Assembly: GCA_963678445.1 (NCBI GenBank)
Contig: OY782877.1
Location: 1,116,001 to 1,180,000 of the forward strand
Source of the DNA: G963678445 sp963678445
Lineage (GTDB): Bacteria > Hydrogenedentota > Hydrogenedentia > Hydrogenedentales > G963678445
DNA length: 64,000 nucleotides
Reading direction: 5' to 3'
The notes beneath the pieces are model-generated. The model was given only the letters and a program-made list of their open reading frames with translations, was not told the DNA's origin and ran no database searches. Shown here piece by piece: positions 36,612-45,394 of the stretch (positions within the stretch are counted from its first letter, which is position 1; each line of letters starts with the position of its first letter). The position numbers and the translations under genes were made by a program.

Positions 36612-36851
36612 GAACAAAAACTCCTTCTGTGTAGGTTTCGTGAATGTACATTGGACGAACCAATACATCACTTGGTTTCACTTTAAACAGCCTAATTTCG
36701 GCATAATTTCTCAAAGACCGGTTTTACCCGACCATATAGTGCAGCAATTTACCAGAAAACACAACAGCAGCACAAAAACAGAAAACTGCGATATACCCAC
36801 ATCCTCATCCATCGCAATAAAAAAAACCAACAGGTCGTCTGTTTATGGCCG

Positions 36852-36980
36852 CAGCCCTGAAAGGTGAATCTTCGGCAATACCAAGCAAAACAATGTTTTA
36901 TCCCGCTTAGGATAGCAAGGCCCTCTATTTGTCTGTACACTGGCCATTTACTTGCCGTCGCTGGCCCGTCCAGGCTTTTA
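36852..36980 (-). repeat. Dispersed hairpin repeat, degenerate copy
   Basis: On the + strand: CCTGAAAGGTGAATCTT, CTTAGGATAGCAAGGCCCTC, CACTGGCCA and CGTCGCTGGCCCG. The order matches the long form but many positions have drifted. It sits in the 555-bp gap between the NTF2-like gene and the hydrogenase operon; the rest of that gap shows only hairpins. Confidence 0.5.
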
Positions 36981-37016
36981 GACCCTCTTTTTTCACCTGC
37001 AATCATCAGCACTAGC

Positions 37017-37078
37017 CTGTTTGGATAATCAAACAGCTAGGCGGACGTGCACACCGCAACAGGTCACACGTCCGCCTA
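37017..37078 (-). terminator. Two hairpins downstream of the hydrogenase operon
   Basis: TAGGCGGACGTG (37038-37049) pairs with CACGTCCGCCTA (37067-37078), and CTGTTTG (37017-37023) pairs with CAAACAG (37030-37036). They lie about 90-150 nt after the hydA stop. Neither is followed by a good T-run on the minus strand, so termination is only likely. Confidence 0.5.
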
Positions 37079-37167
37079 TCATAACGTATATACAAAGCAG
37101 CAAACAAGCGCCACGCAGGGAGTTAATACACCATCCCGTACTGATGCGTTAAGCTATCATTCGCGCA

Positions 37168-39210
37168 CTATTTCACCGCAGCATTCACCAACAACTGCAG
37201 CTGCTTATCTAGTTCTTCCCGCGCCTGCTCAAGCGTGCAACGCTCGAACAAGACCTCTCCGATCTGCACATTGGGGCCATTGCCACAGCGTTCAAGGCAG
37301 AAGGTACCGCGCAAATCCACCCGCTCAATCAGGCCATGATCAGCGACATAATCGGCTAACCCCTTGAGAATGTCCTGGGAGCCATTGATAAAACAACTGG
37401 TGCCAACGCAGACCAGAACGGGAAGTTTTTCTACCGTACCATCCTTAAAAATGCTCACATCCGTATCGCAAATGCGGCGGCGATTCTGGTACTCCGTATG
37501 CAACAAGCCATGCGCTGTATGGCCGCCCACTTCACCCAGGTGGGTTTCATAACACCATTTCACCTCTGGGTTGTCCTGCGATTTATGCAACTGCAAGAAC
37601 TTGTCGTTATCATAAAGCGCCTTGGTACGTTGACGGCGCACCTCAGGCGTGTGCGCTTCGGGCTGTCCCGCACCGTTGACGCATCCTCCCGGACAGGCCA
37701 TCACTTCAATAAAGTGATATTCCGCTTCACCCGCCTTGATCTGCTCTGCAAGACGACGCGCATTGGCCAGCCCGTGTACAATTGCCAGCTTCAAGTCAAT
37801 ACCACCCACATTGACCGTGGCCTCGCGCAAGCCTGCTTCACCGCGAACTTCCTGGAAATCCACCGTGTCCAGACGTCGATTCTCCACCTTTTCCACCGCA
37901 AAACGCAGCGCTGCTTCGGTAACACCGCCCGATGCGCCAAAAATTACTGCGCCACCCGTTTTAAAGCCCATGGGCATATCGAATGACGCTGGCTCCAAAG
38001 CATTGAAGCTCAGGCCCGCCTGCTCAATCATCAAGCCCAGCTCCTGGGTCGTAATAACATGATCCACATCAGGCAAGCCATCCGTTTGGAATTTTTCCAG
38101 CTTTGCCTCAAATTTCTTCGCCGTGCAAGGCATCAACGAAACGACCACCAGATCTTTCTGGGGCACATCCAACAACGCAGGCAGCACGCGGCGTGCTACA
38201 GAACCAAACATCTGTTGTGGCGAACGGCATGAAGAAAGGTTGGGCAGGAATTCAGGGTAGTACTGCTCTGCAAATTTAATCCACGCCGGGCAACACGAAG
38301 TAAACTGAGGCAGACGCTCACCACTTTCCAGACGACCAAGCAATTCTGTTGCCTCTTCAATCACCGTCATATCCGCACTAAAGCACGTATCATAGACCTT
38401 ATTGAAGCCCAACGTCTTCAACGCCGCAACCGCCTTGCCTACAACCTGCGAACCCGCAGGCTGGCCAAAATACTCACCCAGCCCAACACGCACTGCAGGC
38501 GCCATTTGTACGACTACACACTTATCGGGATCGCTCAACGCTTCCCAAACTTGCTCCAACTCTGACTTGGGACGAAGCGCACCCGTCGGGCATACCGCAG
38601 CACACTGACCGCAGTTGACGCATTCCACTGCTTCCAGATTCTTGCCAAAGGCCGGCAAAATAGCACTGGAAGAACCCCGATAGGCAAAATCAATCGCCCC
38701 TACACCCTGAATCTCGTGGCAGGCCCGCACGCAGTCACCACACAGGATGCACTTGTTGGGATCGCGCACCAGTGAATATGACGAACGATCCACAGGCTTC
38801 TTGGTATTGATGGATTTGTAACGAATCTCTTCAATTCCCAGACGCCGGGCAAGATCCTGCAGCTTGCACACCGCACTCTTCGGACAGGCCGGGCAGTTCA
38901 TTTCATGGTTCGCCAGCAACAACTCCACCGCGATTTTACGCATACCACGAATTTCTTCTGTATTTGTGTGCACCCGCATACCCGGCGCAGGCGCAGTCGA
39001 ACACGAGGCCACGATACCCCGTCCTTCCAGCTCTACCAGGCACAAACGGCAAGCGCCATAAATACTCAGCTCGGAATGATAACAAAAGGTAGGAATTTCA
39101 ATACCGGCCTTGCGTGCAACCTCAAGCACATTGCGTTCCCCCTCAATGGGGACCTCGATATTATCAATCACCATCGTGGCGACATCAGTTTCTACTTTTT
39201 GATTCTGCAT
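37168..39210 (-). CDS. hydA: NADH-linked [FeFe] hydrogenase catalytic subunit HydA/HndD
   Basis: A 680-residue catalytic subunit of a multimeric (HydABC-type) hydrogenase. The ATG at 39210 has AGGGAG 8 nt upstream. Domains in order: N-terminal [2Fe-2S] (FCYHSELSIYGACRLCLVE), His/Cys NuoG-like [4Fe-4S] (HEMNCPACPKSAVCKLQ), two [4Fe-4S] (CILCGDCVRAC, CVNCGQCAAVCP), then the H-cluster domain with L1 TSCCPAW, L2 MPCTAKKFE and L3 VMACPGGCVNGAGQP. The last about 85 residues form an extra thioredoxin-like [2Fe-2S] domain (CVGTSCFINGS, CLERCGNGPNVQI) beyond the usual length of about 590. It evolves or consumes H2 coupled to NADH and probably ferredoxin. Confidence 0.95.
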   Translation of the reverse strand: MQNQKVETDVATMVIDNIEVPIEGERNVLEVARKAGIEIPTFCYHSELSIYGACRLCLVELEGRGIVASCSTAPAPGMRVHTNTEEIRGMRKIAVELLLANHEMNCPACPKSAVCKLQDLARRLGIEEIRYKSINTKKPVDRSSYSLVRDPNKCILCGDCVRACHEIQGVGAIDFAYRGSSSAILPAFGKNLEAVECVNCGQCAAVCPTGALRPKSELEQVWEALSDPDKCVVVQMAPAVRVGLGEYFGQPAGSQVVGKAVAALKTLGFNKVYDTCFSADMTVIEEATELLGRLESGERLPQFTSCCPAWIKFAEQYYPEFLPNLSSCRSPQQMFGSVARRVLPALLDVPQKDLVVVSLMPCTAKKFEAKLEKFQTDGLPDVDHVITTQELGLMIEQAGLSFNALEPASFDMPMGFKTGGAVIFGASGGVTEAALRFAVEKVENRRLDTVDFQEVRGEAGLREATVNVGGIDLKLAIVHGLANARRLAEQIKAGEAEYHFIEVMACPGGCVNGAGQPEAHTPEVRRQRTKALYDNDKFLQLHKSQDNPEVKWCYETHLGEVGGHTAHGLLHTEYQNRRRICDTDVSIFKDGTVEKLPVLVCVGTSCFINGSQDILKGLADYVADHGLIERVDLRGTFCLERCGNGPNVQIGEVLFERCTLEQAREELDKQLQLLVNAAVK

Positions 39211-39212
39211 GA

Positions 39213-41150
39213 TCAGACTCCCTTTACAATCGCATCGAATTTGCACGACTCAATACACAGGCCGCAATTGACACAGGTTTCTTCGTCAATGCGATAGGGC
39301 TGTTTCTTCTCACCGGTGATAGCCCCAACCGGACATTTGCGCGCGCATACGCCACAGCCTTTACAACGGCCCTCGATAATGTGGGGCTTCACCAGGTTCT
39401 TACACACACCCGCCGGGCACCGCTTGTCAAAAACATGCGCTTCATACTCTTCACGGAAATATTTCAGCGTTGACAACACCGGATTAGGCGCCGTCTTGCC
39501 CAGACCGCAAAGGGAACCCACTTTCACGGCACGCGCCGTTTCCTCAAGCACCCTCAACGTCTCCGCAGTCGCCTCGCCCGCAATTATTTCATCGAGCAAG
39601 GCCAACATCTGACGGGTACCTTCGCGACAAAGCACACATTTACCACAAGATTCGTTCTGGGCAAACTGCATAAAGAAACGCGCCACACTGACCATGCAGG
39701 TCTGCTGATTCATCACCACCAATCCACCAGAACCCACCATCGCCCCTACACTGCTAAGCGAATCGAAATCCAAGGGCAAGTCAATGTGTTCCTGAGTAAG
39801 GCAGCCACCCGATGGACCACCAATTTGCACCGCCTTGAAAGGCTCATCCGTGCGCTCCCCGGCATTATCCAAGACACCACCACCAATCTCATTTACAATC
39901 TCACCTAACGGCGTACCAAAAGGCACCTCGATGAGCCCCGTATTTGCCACATGTCCTGTAAGTGCGAAAGTCTTCGTTCCTGGAGAAGATTCGGTACCAA
40001 TCTTTTTGAAGGCTGCCGGCCCCATCTCAAGAATCAGAGGTACTGCCGCCAACGTCTCCACGTTATTGATAACCGTCGGCTTTTCCCACAAACCGCTTTG
40101 TGCCGGGAACGGCGGCTTGGGAAGCGGCATGCCGCGTTTACCTTCAATAGATGCAATCAGCGCCGTTTCCTCACCGCAAACAAAGGCGCCCGCACCTTCC
40201 ATGATGTTAACTTTAAAGTTGTAGGCCGAGCCGAAAATATTTTCGCCCAATACACCCATCGCCTCCGCATCCTCCGCTGCTTTTCGTAGACGTGCTACGG
40301 CAAGCGGATACTCCAGGCGCACATAAATGTAGCCTTCATCCGCCCCCACAGCACGTCCCGCAATCAGCATCCCCTCAATCACTGCATGGGGGTTGCCTTC
40401 CATGACGCTACGGTCCATAAACGCGCCAGGATCGCCCTCATCACCATTACAGATTACGTATTTTTTCGGACCGGGCTGAATACGCGTCAGATCCCACTTG
40501 CGTCCCGTGGGGAAACCGCCGCCGCCACGACCACGCAAACCGGAAGCCAAAACCTCCTGGCAAACCTCCTCCGCCTCCATCTTCGTATACGCGCGCTGCG
40601 CCATAGCATATCCACCCAAACTGATGTACTCGCGTATATCTTCCGGGTCGATCACACCGCAACGAGAAAGCACGGTACGCTGCTGACGTTTATAGAACGG
40701 AATATGCTCCTTATCCCTGCAATGCTTCTTCGTTGCCGGATCTACAAAGAGCAGACGATCCACCACCTTGCCTTCGATCAGCGTCGTCAATACGATATCC
40801 GCTACATCCTCAGGCGTTACACAAGTATACAAAATCCCATCCGGCTCCACCGTCACCAGCGGCCCCATCTGGCAAAATCCCTGGCAGCCACTTTTCGAAA
40901 GATAGACATCCACATCCTCCGCCATCGCCAACATTTCGCCCTCTTCCAGACAGGTCACTACCTTTTGGCCCATCGACTTGAAGTGTTCGATAAATGCTTC
41001 ATGCACCTTCATCGCACCACTGGCGACGCAGCCCGTACCCGCACAGATAACAATGCGGCGACGCACCTTGCTCAACATTTTTTTATAACAATCCATCTCC
41101 GCAACCAACGAAGGCGGTGTTTTTGTCTGCACTTGTTTCTGCGTACTCAT
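39213..41150 (-). CDS. hydB: Hydrogenase NADH/flavin subunit HydB/HndC (NuoF-like)
   Basis: A 645-residue subunit starting at the ATG at 41150, which overlaps the hydC stop as TGATG (translational coupling). Domains: N-terminal thioredoxin-like [2Fe-2S] (CAGTGCVASGA, CQGFCQMGPLV), the NuoF FMN/NADH domain (GLRGRGGGGFPTGRKW, ICNGDEGDPGAFMDR, GAGAFVCGEETALIASIEG), the [4Fe-4S] site (ESCGKCVLCREGTRQM) and a C-terminal 2[4Fe-4S] ferredoxin (CKGCGVCARKCPVGAITG, CVNCGLCIESCKFDAI). It carries electrons between NADH and HydA and is the proposed bifurcation site in this family. hydA follows after 2 nt. Confidence 0.95.
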   Translation of the reverse strand: MSTQKQVQTKTPPSLVAEMDCYKKMLSKVRRRIVICAGTGCVASGAMKVHEAFIEHFKSMGQKVVTCLEEGEMLAMAEDVDVYLSKSGCQGFCQMGPLVTVEPDGILYTCVTPEDVADIVLTTLIEGKVVDRLLFVDPATKKHCRDKEHIPFYKRQQRTVLSRCGVIDPEDIREYISLGGYAMAQRAYTKMEAEEVCQEVLASGLRGRGGGGFPTGRKWDLTRIQPGPKKYVICNGDEGDPGAFMDRSVMEGNPHAVIEGMLIAGRAVGADEGYIYVRLEYPLAVARLRKAAEDAEAMGVLGENIFGSAYNFKVNIMEGAGAFVCGEETALIASIEGKRGMPLPKPPFPAQSGLWEKPTVINNVETLAAVPLILEMGPAAFKKIGTESSPGTKTFALTGHVANTGLIEVPFGTPLGEIVNEIGGGVLDNAGERTDEPFKAVQIGGPSGGCLTQEHIDLPLDFDSLSSVGAMVGSGGLVVMNQQTCMVSVARFFMQFAQNESCGKCVLCREGTRQMLALLDEIIAGEATAETLRVLEETARAVKVGSLCGLGKTAPNPVLSTLKYFREEYEAHVFDKRCPAGVCKNLVKPHIIEGRCKGCGVCARKCPVGAITGEKKQPYRIDEETCVNCGLCIESCKFDAIVKGV

Positions 41151-41638
41151 CACTTACCCTCTCTTTTCAAAATATCTTCGACCAGCGCAACACTTGCCTC
41201 CGGTGTCATCTTTCCATGCACCGTATCATTGATCACCAACACCGGCGCCAGGCCGCAGGCCCCCAAACACGAAACCGTCTCTACCGTAAACAGCAGATCA
41301 GGAGTCGTTTCCTCGCCTTCCGTTAAGCCCAGACGCTTGCACAGCGCCTGATAAATTTTCTCCGCGCCTTTTACGTGGCACGCCGTACCGTTACAGACGT
41401 AGACCACATACTTTCCCTTGGGCTTCAGCGCAAAGTGTGCATAAAACGTGGCAACGCCAAATACACGCGCCGGCGGCAACCCCAACGATGTCGCCACGTA
41501 GGTAAGCACCTGTTCAGGCAGATACCGGTACTCCGCTTGCACAGCTTGCAATATCGGCACCAGCTTCGCCGGTTCACGATCATGCTGATCGAGAATCTCG
41601 CAGACTTTTTCAAATTTTCGCAATGTTTGGGTGGGCAT
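41150..41638 (-). CDS. hydC: Hydrogenase [2Fe-2S] subunit HydC/HndA (NuoE-like)
   Basis: A 162-residue NuoE-type thioredoxin-fold protein. The four cluster ligands are seen in CNGTACHVKGA (C-x4-C) and SCLGACGLAPVL (C-x3-C). The N-terminal helical bundle (LRKFEKVCEILDQHDREPAK, LVPILQAVQAEYRYLP) is typical. Smallest subunit of the HydABC hydrogenase and first of the hydCBA run. A 202-nt gap separates it from the SpoIIE gene, so a promoter for hydCBA may lie there; no clear Rex box was found in it. Confidence 0.94.
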   Translation of the reverse strand: MPTQTLRKFEKVCEILDQHDREPAKLVPILQAVQAEYRYLPEQVLTYVATSLGLPPARVFGVATFYAHFALKPKGKYVVYVCNGTACHVKGAEKIYQALCKRLGLTEGEETTPDLLFTVETVSCLGACGLAPVLVINDTVHGKMTPEASVALVEDILKREGK

Positions 41639-41840
41639 AACGCTTCTTGCCTCCGCATTGAATGCACCTGCTGCGATACAACAGGTCAGTTAATGCCGTA
41701 AACTAAAAAAATAACCATAAAAAACAACGAGGTCTTTATATTTCCCAAGCATCAGGACTACTGCCTATGGCACACTCCACCTGACGAGGCTCCTGGAGCA
41801 CTTAGGGTAAAAAGAAAGACACTTATCACGAAAGATTTCG

Positions 41841-43022
41841 CTAAATACACATTACCGAAACCTCTTTGAGATACTTTTCCTCCAGCACCGTTGCAATACG
41901 TTTGATAATATTGCGACGAATCTCTATATCAAGTGGCAAATTCGGGTCCTGATGAGCCTCATTAATACGACTCCCGACCACGAATTGGATAATGTCGCTT
42001 TCACGCAGCAAATCCACCAGACGCGTAGCCGCATTGTATTCCGGCGCACGCAATCCCTGCTCAATCAACTGCGCCGTACGCGTCAACGTGAGGATACCCT
42101 CCGTAATCAAATCCACACCACCCATATGCGATATCGGTGGCAAATCATCCGAACACGTATCCAGATCCATCTCGATCGGACGTTTCAATTCACGCGCAAT
42201 GATCTTTGCCGTCGTTCCACCACAAATCACCCGCCGCCCTTCAAAATCATCCAACATCTGCGCATACTCACTATCCCGCGCCTGCGCATACGGCGGTCCC
42301 GTCAACAATAACAGTCTGCGCGGATGCCTAAAGTACAGCACGCCGCACGTCATATCATCCCTGGCGTGATAGGAATTCTCCTTGCGCAACGCCTCCTGCA
42401 ACACATTGCGCGACAAATGCCGCGCCGAAATCTGCGGCTCCCGCCTCACCTGCTTCAACACCAACTCACGACACCCCTCCTCACGCCACCCCAACGGAAA
42501 TTCTTTCGTACCTAAACCCGCCTGAGAAATTCCATCGGAAAAAAGGACTATGCGATCCTCCGGCTGCATCTGCACCCTGCTAAAACGCAATTTCCGTTCC
42601 TGCCAACGCGGCGAAGCCATTTCCCGACACGGCGGCGCTATCGCCTCTCCATTGCGCACCAGAATAAATCCGGGGTTATCCATCTCAATAATGCGCGTTT
42701 CACCATACATCTTGCAGTCGACAATGCTAAACGTGGCATAACTAATCTTGCGCACCTGACACACCGGCAACGCATCCATCATGATTTCCGCACTATGCAA
42801 AAAATCCAACTCACTCGCTGCAAAACGCAACGCCATCTTCGCCGTCATCGAAGCCAGAATATTCGCCTTTACACCACTACCCAGCCCATCGGAAAGCACC
42901 GAGAGCACCCGATTCCCTTCCGCAATCTTCTGCGAATAAAACGCATCTCCACAAATATGTTGCCCATGTTTGCAGCACTGACTGAAATCCACCTCCACAA
43001 AAAGCGGCTCAAGCTTCGCCAT
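41841..43022 (-). CDS. SpoIIE/PP2C-type serine phosphatase in hydrogenase cluster
   Basis: A 393-residue protein with an N-terminal PP2C/SpoIIE-type phosphatase domain: QCCKHGQHICGDAFYSQ, VLSVLSDGLGSGVKANILAS (metal-binding DG), RIVLFSDGISQAGLG and a late DDMTCGVLYF. The C-terminal 170 residues (RRLLLLTGPPYAQARDSEYA, GRRVICGGTTAKIIARELKR) form a second domain commonly fused to it in hydrogenase loci. Its ATG overlaps the HydS stop as TAATG. Similar phosphatases accompany sensory [FeFe] hydrogenases in clostridia, so a signalling role between H2/redox sensing and gene control is likely (established association; exact target unknown). Confidence 0.87.
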   Translation of the reverse strand: MAKLEPLFVEVDFSQCCKHGQHICGDAFYSQKIAEGNRVLSVLSDGLGSGVKANILASMTAKMALRFAASELDFLHSAEIMMDALPVCQVRKISYATFSIVDCKMYGETRIIEMDNPGFILVRNGEAIAPPCREMASPRWQERKLRFSRVQMQPEDRIVLFSDGISQAGLGTKEFPLGWREEGCRELVLKQVRREPQISARHLSRNVLQEALRKENSYHARDDMTCGVLYFRHPRRLLLLTGPPYAQARDSEYAQMLDDFEGRRVICGGTTAKIIARELKRPIEMDLDTCSDDLPPISHMGGVDLITEGILTLTRTAQLIEQGLRAPEYNAATRLVDLLRESDIIQFVVGSRINEAHQDPNLPLDIEIRRNIIKRIATVLEEKYLKEVSVMCI

Positions 43023-44761
43023 TACTCCCGCCCCTCCCCCTGCCGCTGCCCAGCATCCTCCACCGCATACCCCTCCGCAATAGAACGCAATAAGATCTCC
43101 GTCTCCGCCATATGCTCACCAAGACGACAGGCGACTTCCTGCACCGTAGAAAGATTTCGCTGGATCACTTCATTGGCACGCTGCGCAATCTGATCCCGAC
43201 GCAATTCCTGGCGCGTAACATCCACCAGCAACCCACCGACAACCTGATGCTCCTCAATAGAAAAAATCGTAATATCAAATAACGACTCTTCATGGCGATA
43301 ATGCGCGTAATGCTGCTCCTGGCCCGTCTCAAGCACCGTTTCAAAAAGCTCCGAAAACGGAATTATCTTCTCCAAACGGCAGCCCCTCAACCCTGGGCAA
43401 GCCTCAAAAACCTCTATATTCTCTTCACCAAACAATTGGGCGAAACGTTTATTACACTCAATAATGTGTAAATCCTGATCAACAATCACCACCCCCGACG
43501 GCATAGTGCGCAACAACGCATTCGCCTTCTTCTGCGCCTGATTACGCATAAACGAAACGCACATCGTCGGCTCCGCATTGCCGCTCAATAATGCCTGGGC
43601 AAATGCACGACACGTATTATAGCCGCAGCCGCCACAATTCAACTCATCAGCGCTGCTATACTTACCCACCTGCTTCAACGCCTCGGTCAACGCCTTCTCT
43701 GCATCCGCCTGCACCTCAATCGGCATCGGCGCAAACTGCTCCTGAATATCCGTCGTCGCCGCACGCATCAACGGCACCTCCGGCACCCGTGCCGCATTCT
43801 CCACCCGCAACCGACGCGACAACGTGCTATCTGTCTTCGTCATACACGGTCCATTAATACATCCCCCCACGCACGAAAGCGCCTCCACAAACACCGGACA
43901 CGTCACCTCCTCCGCACGCAAACCATCCAACGCCTGCGCCAGATTATCCAGTCCCGAAATCGTCACATACCGCACATGCGTCATACCCGCATACGCCTTC
44001 ACCGTCTCCAGCATCCCCCCCTCCATCGGATACAAAGCCCCCTCCTCCGCCAACACAGGCACAAAACCCAGCTCTGCCTCCGCCTCAACCGCCTTCGGCT
44101 CCACCTGCTCCTTCTCCAGCCACTCATGCAGATCCCGAAACGTCAACGCCAGATTCAGCAACGCCTTCTCCCGATCCGCCTCATTCTTCTTCGAAATACA
44201 CGGCCCAAAAAACACAACCGCGATATCATCGCCAAAATGGCTGCGCAGCAATTTACAATGCGACAGCAACGGCGACAGAACCGGCGTAATCGACGAAGCA
44301 TGATCCGGTAAATACTTTTCAATATATTCCACCGCCGACGGGCACGCCGACGACAGATACACCCCCGCCGAAGCCGTACGCAACTGCTCCGCCACCACCG
44401 CAGACACCTCCTGCGCGCCCAACGCCGTCTCCCCCACCCCCGCAAAACCAAGCCGCTTCATCACCGTCGCCATCTGCGCCTGACTCACCCCCGGAAACTC
44501 ACTCACCCACGAAGGCGCAAGCGAGACATACACCTTACGACCCGTCTGCAACAAATTACGCGCACGCCCCCAATCATTACGAATCTTCTTGGCATGCACC
44601 GGACACACCGCTACACATGTGCCACACGCCACACACAGATCCGGCACCACCATCGCCCGGCCATCCTCCACCCGAATCGCCTTCACCGGACACTCGCGCA
44701 CGCACTTATAGCAATCCTGACATTCCGTTTCCACGGTATATATTGGATACTGATGATTCAT
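43022..44761 (-). CDS. hydS: Sensory [FeFe] hydrogenase-like protein HydS with PAS domain
   Basis: A 579-residue soluble protein. Two [4Fe-4S] motifs at the N-terminus (CQDCYKCVRECP at 14-25, CVACGTCVAVCP at 43-54) lead to an H-cluster-like domain with diverged L1 (SSACPSAVEY), L2 (GPCISKKNE) and L3 (SCVGGCINGPCM). Next come a small Fe-S domain (CGGCGYNTCRAFAQALLSG) and a PAS domain (about 410-520: ALLRTMPSGVVIVDQDLHII). These features fit the group C/D sensory hydrogenases, thought to sense H2 or redox rather than turn it over at high rate. Its output is probably through the adjacent phosphatase. Three tandem repeat units lie just upstream. Confidence 0.9.
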   Translation of the reverse strand: MNHQYPIYTVETECQDCYKCVRECPVKAIRVEDGRAMVVPDLCVACGTCVAVCPVHAKKIRNDWGRARNLLQTGRKVYVSLAPSWVSEFPGVSQAQMATVMKRLGFAGVGETALGAQEVSAVVAEQLRTASAGVYLSSACPSAVEYIEKYLPDHASSITPVLSPLLSHCKLLRSHFGDDIAVVFFGPCISKKNEADREKALLNLALTFRDLHEWLEKEQVEPKAVEAEAELGFVPVLAEEGALYPMEGGMLETVKAYAGMTHVRYVTISGLDNLAQALDGLRAEEVTCPVFVEALSCVGGCINGPCMTKTDSTLSRRLRVENAARVPEVPLMRAATTDIQEQFAPMPIEVQADAEKALTEALKQVGKYSSADELNCGGCGYNTCRAFAQALLSGNAEPTMCVSFMRNQAQKKANALLRTMPSGVVIVDQDLHIIECNKRFAQLFGEENIEVFEACPGLRGCRLEKIIPFSELFETVLETGQEQHYAHYRHEESLFDITIFSIEEHQVVGGLLVDVTRQELRRDQIAQRANEVIQRNLSTVQEVACRLGEHMAETEILLRSIAEGYAVEDAGQRQGEGRE

Positions 44762-44790
44762 AACTCACTCCTCACCCGGCTCAAACACCT

Positions 44791-45100
44791 AAAGTGGTCC
44801 AGCGACCACAAGCAAGAGATATGGTCTGTGACGGCCCTGACAGCAACAAAATTTCGTTCTTTTATGACAACTTTTCAGATTTCAGTCACTAACAACGGTC
44901 CAGCGACCACAAGCAAGAGATATGGTCTGTGACGGCCCTGGCAGCGACAAAAATTTCGTTCTTTTGTGACAACTTTTCAGATTTCAATCACTAACAACGG
45001 TCCAGCGACCTCAAGCAAGAGATATGGTCCGTGACGTGCGTGACCACCGCAAAACCTTCATCTTCTATGACAGGCTCTCAGACTTTACTCCTAAAACACA
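44791..45100 (+). repeat. Three tandem copies (period 101-102 bp) of the dispersed hairpin repeat
   Basis: GGTCC starts at 44796, 44897 and 44999. Units 1 and 2 are nearly identical: GTGGTCCAGCGACCACAAGC, AAGAGATATGGTCTGTGACG, GCCCTGACAGC, AAAATTTCGTTCTTTTATGA and CAACTTTTCAGATTTCAGTC, ending CACTAAC. Unit 3 is more diverged after GGTCCGTGACG. The hairpin GTGGTC-CAGC-GACCAC is perfect in unit 1. The array fills the 373-bp gap between the [2Fe-2S] protein gene and hydS, inside what is otherwise one co-oriented cluster. Confidence 0.92.
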
Positions 45101-45135
45101 TGCGAGCCACACAACTCTCTGCAACAAACACATCC

Positions 45136-45387
45136 TCACTCTTGCAAAAAATGCTGATTCAACAAATCAATCAGCGCGCCCCCATCCACTTGATGGTAAA
45201 TCTTTCCATTAATGACAATATTGGGCCCTTCTGCACACTGCTCCTCACAGCGACTACCCGACACCGTAATACGCGCCTCCAGCTTATTCTCCGTAATAAA
45301 CTGCTCTATCAACCGCAGATTGTGTCGATTGCCCCGGGCAAAACAAGAGCTACCCATACAAACGACAATCGTTGCCTCCGTAGTCAT
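45136..45387 (-). CDS. Stand-alone thioredoxin-like [2Fe-2S] ferredoxin
   Basis: An 83-residue protein from the ATG at 45387; a GTG at 45408 that overlaps the rex gene by 14 nt is the alternative (90 residues). It has C-x4-C in CMGSSCFARGN and C-x3-C in RCEEQCAEGPNIVIN, the ligand pattern of the NuoE-type [2Fe-2S] fold. It resembles the extra C-terminal domain of hydA and the HndA family. Located between rex and hydS, it may pass electrons to or from the sensory hydrogenase. Confidence 0.85.
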   Translation of the reverse strand: MTTEATIVVCMGSSCFARGNRHNLRLIEQFITENKLEARITVSGSRCEEQCAEGPNIVINGKIYHQVDGGALIDLLNQHFLQE

Positions 45388-45394
45388 AACCCCT

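Noticed and set aside
41639..41840. Rex operator upstream of hydC
   Set aside because: No TTGTTAA-N4-TTAACAA-like palindrome could be found; only A/T-rich tracts.
44791..45100. CRISPR array
   Set aside because: The period of about 101 bp is filled entirely by repeat sequence with no unique spacers, and there are no cas genes in the window.
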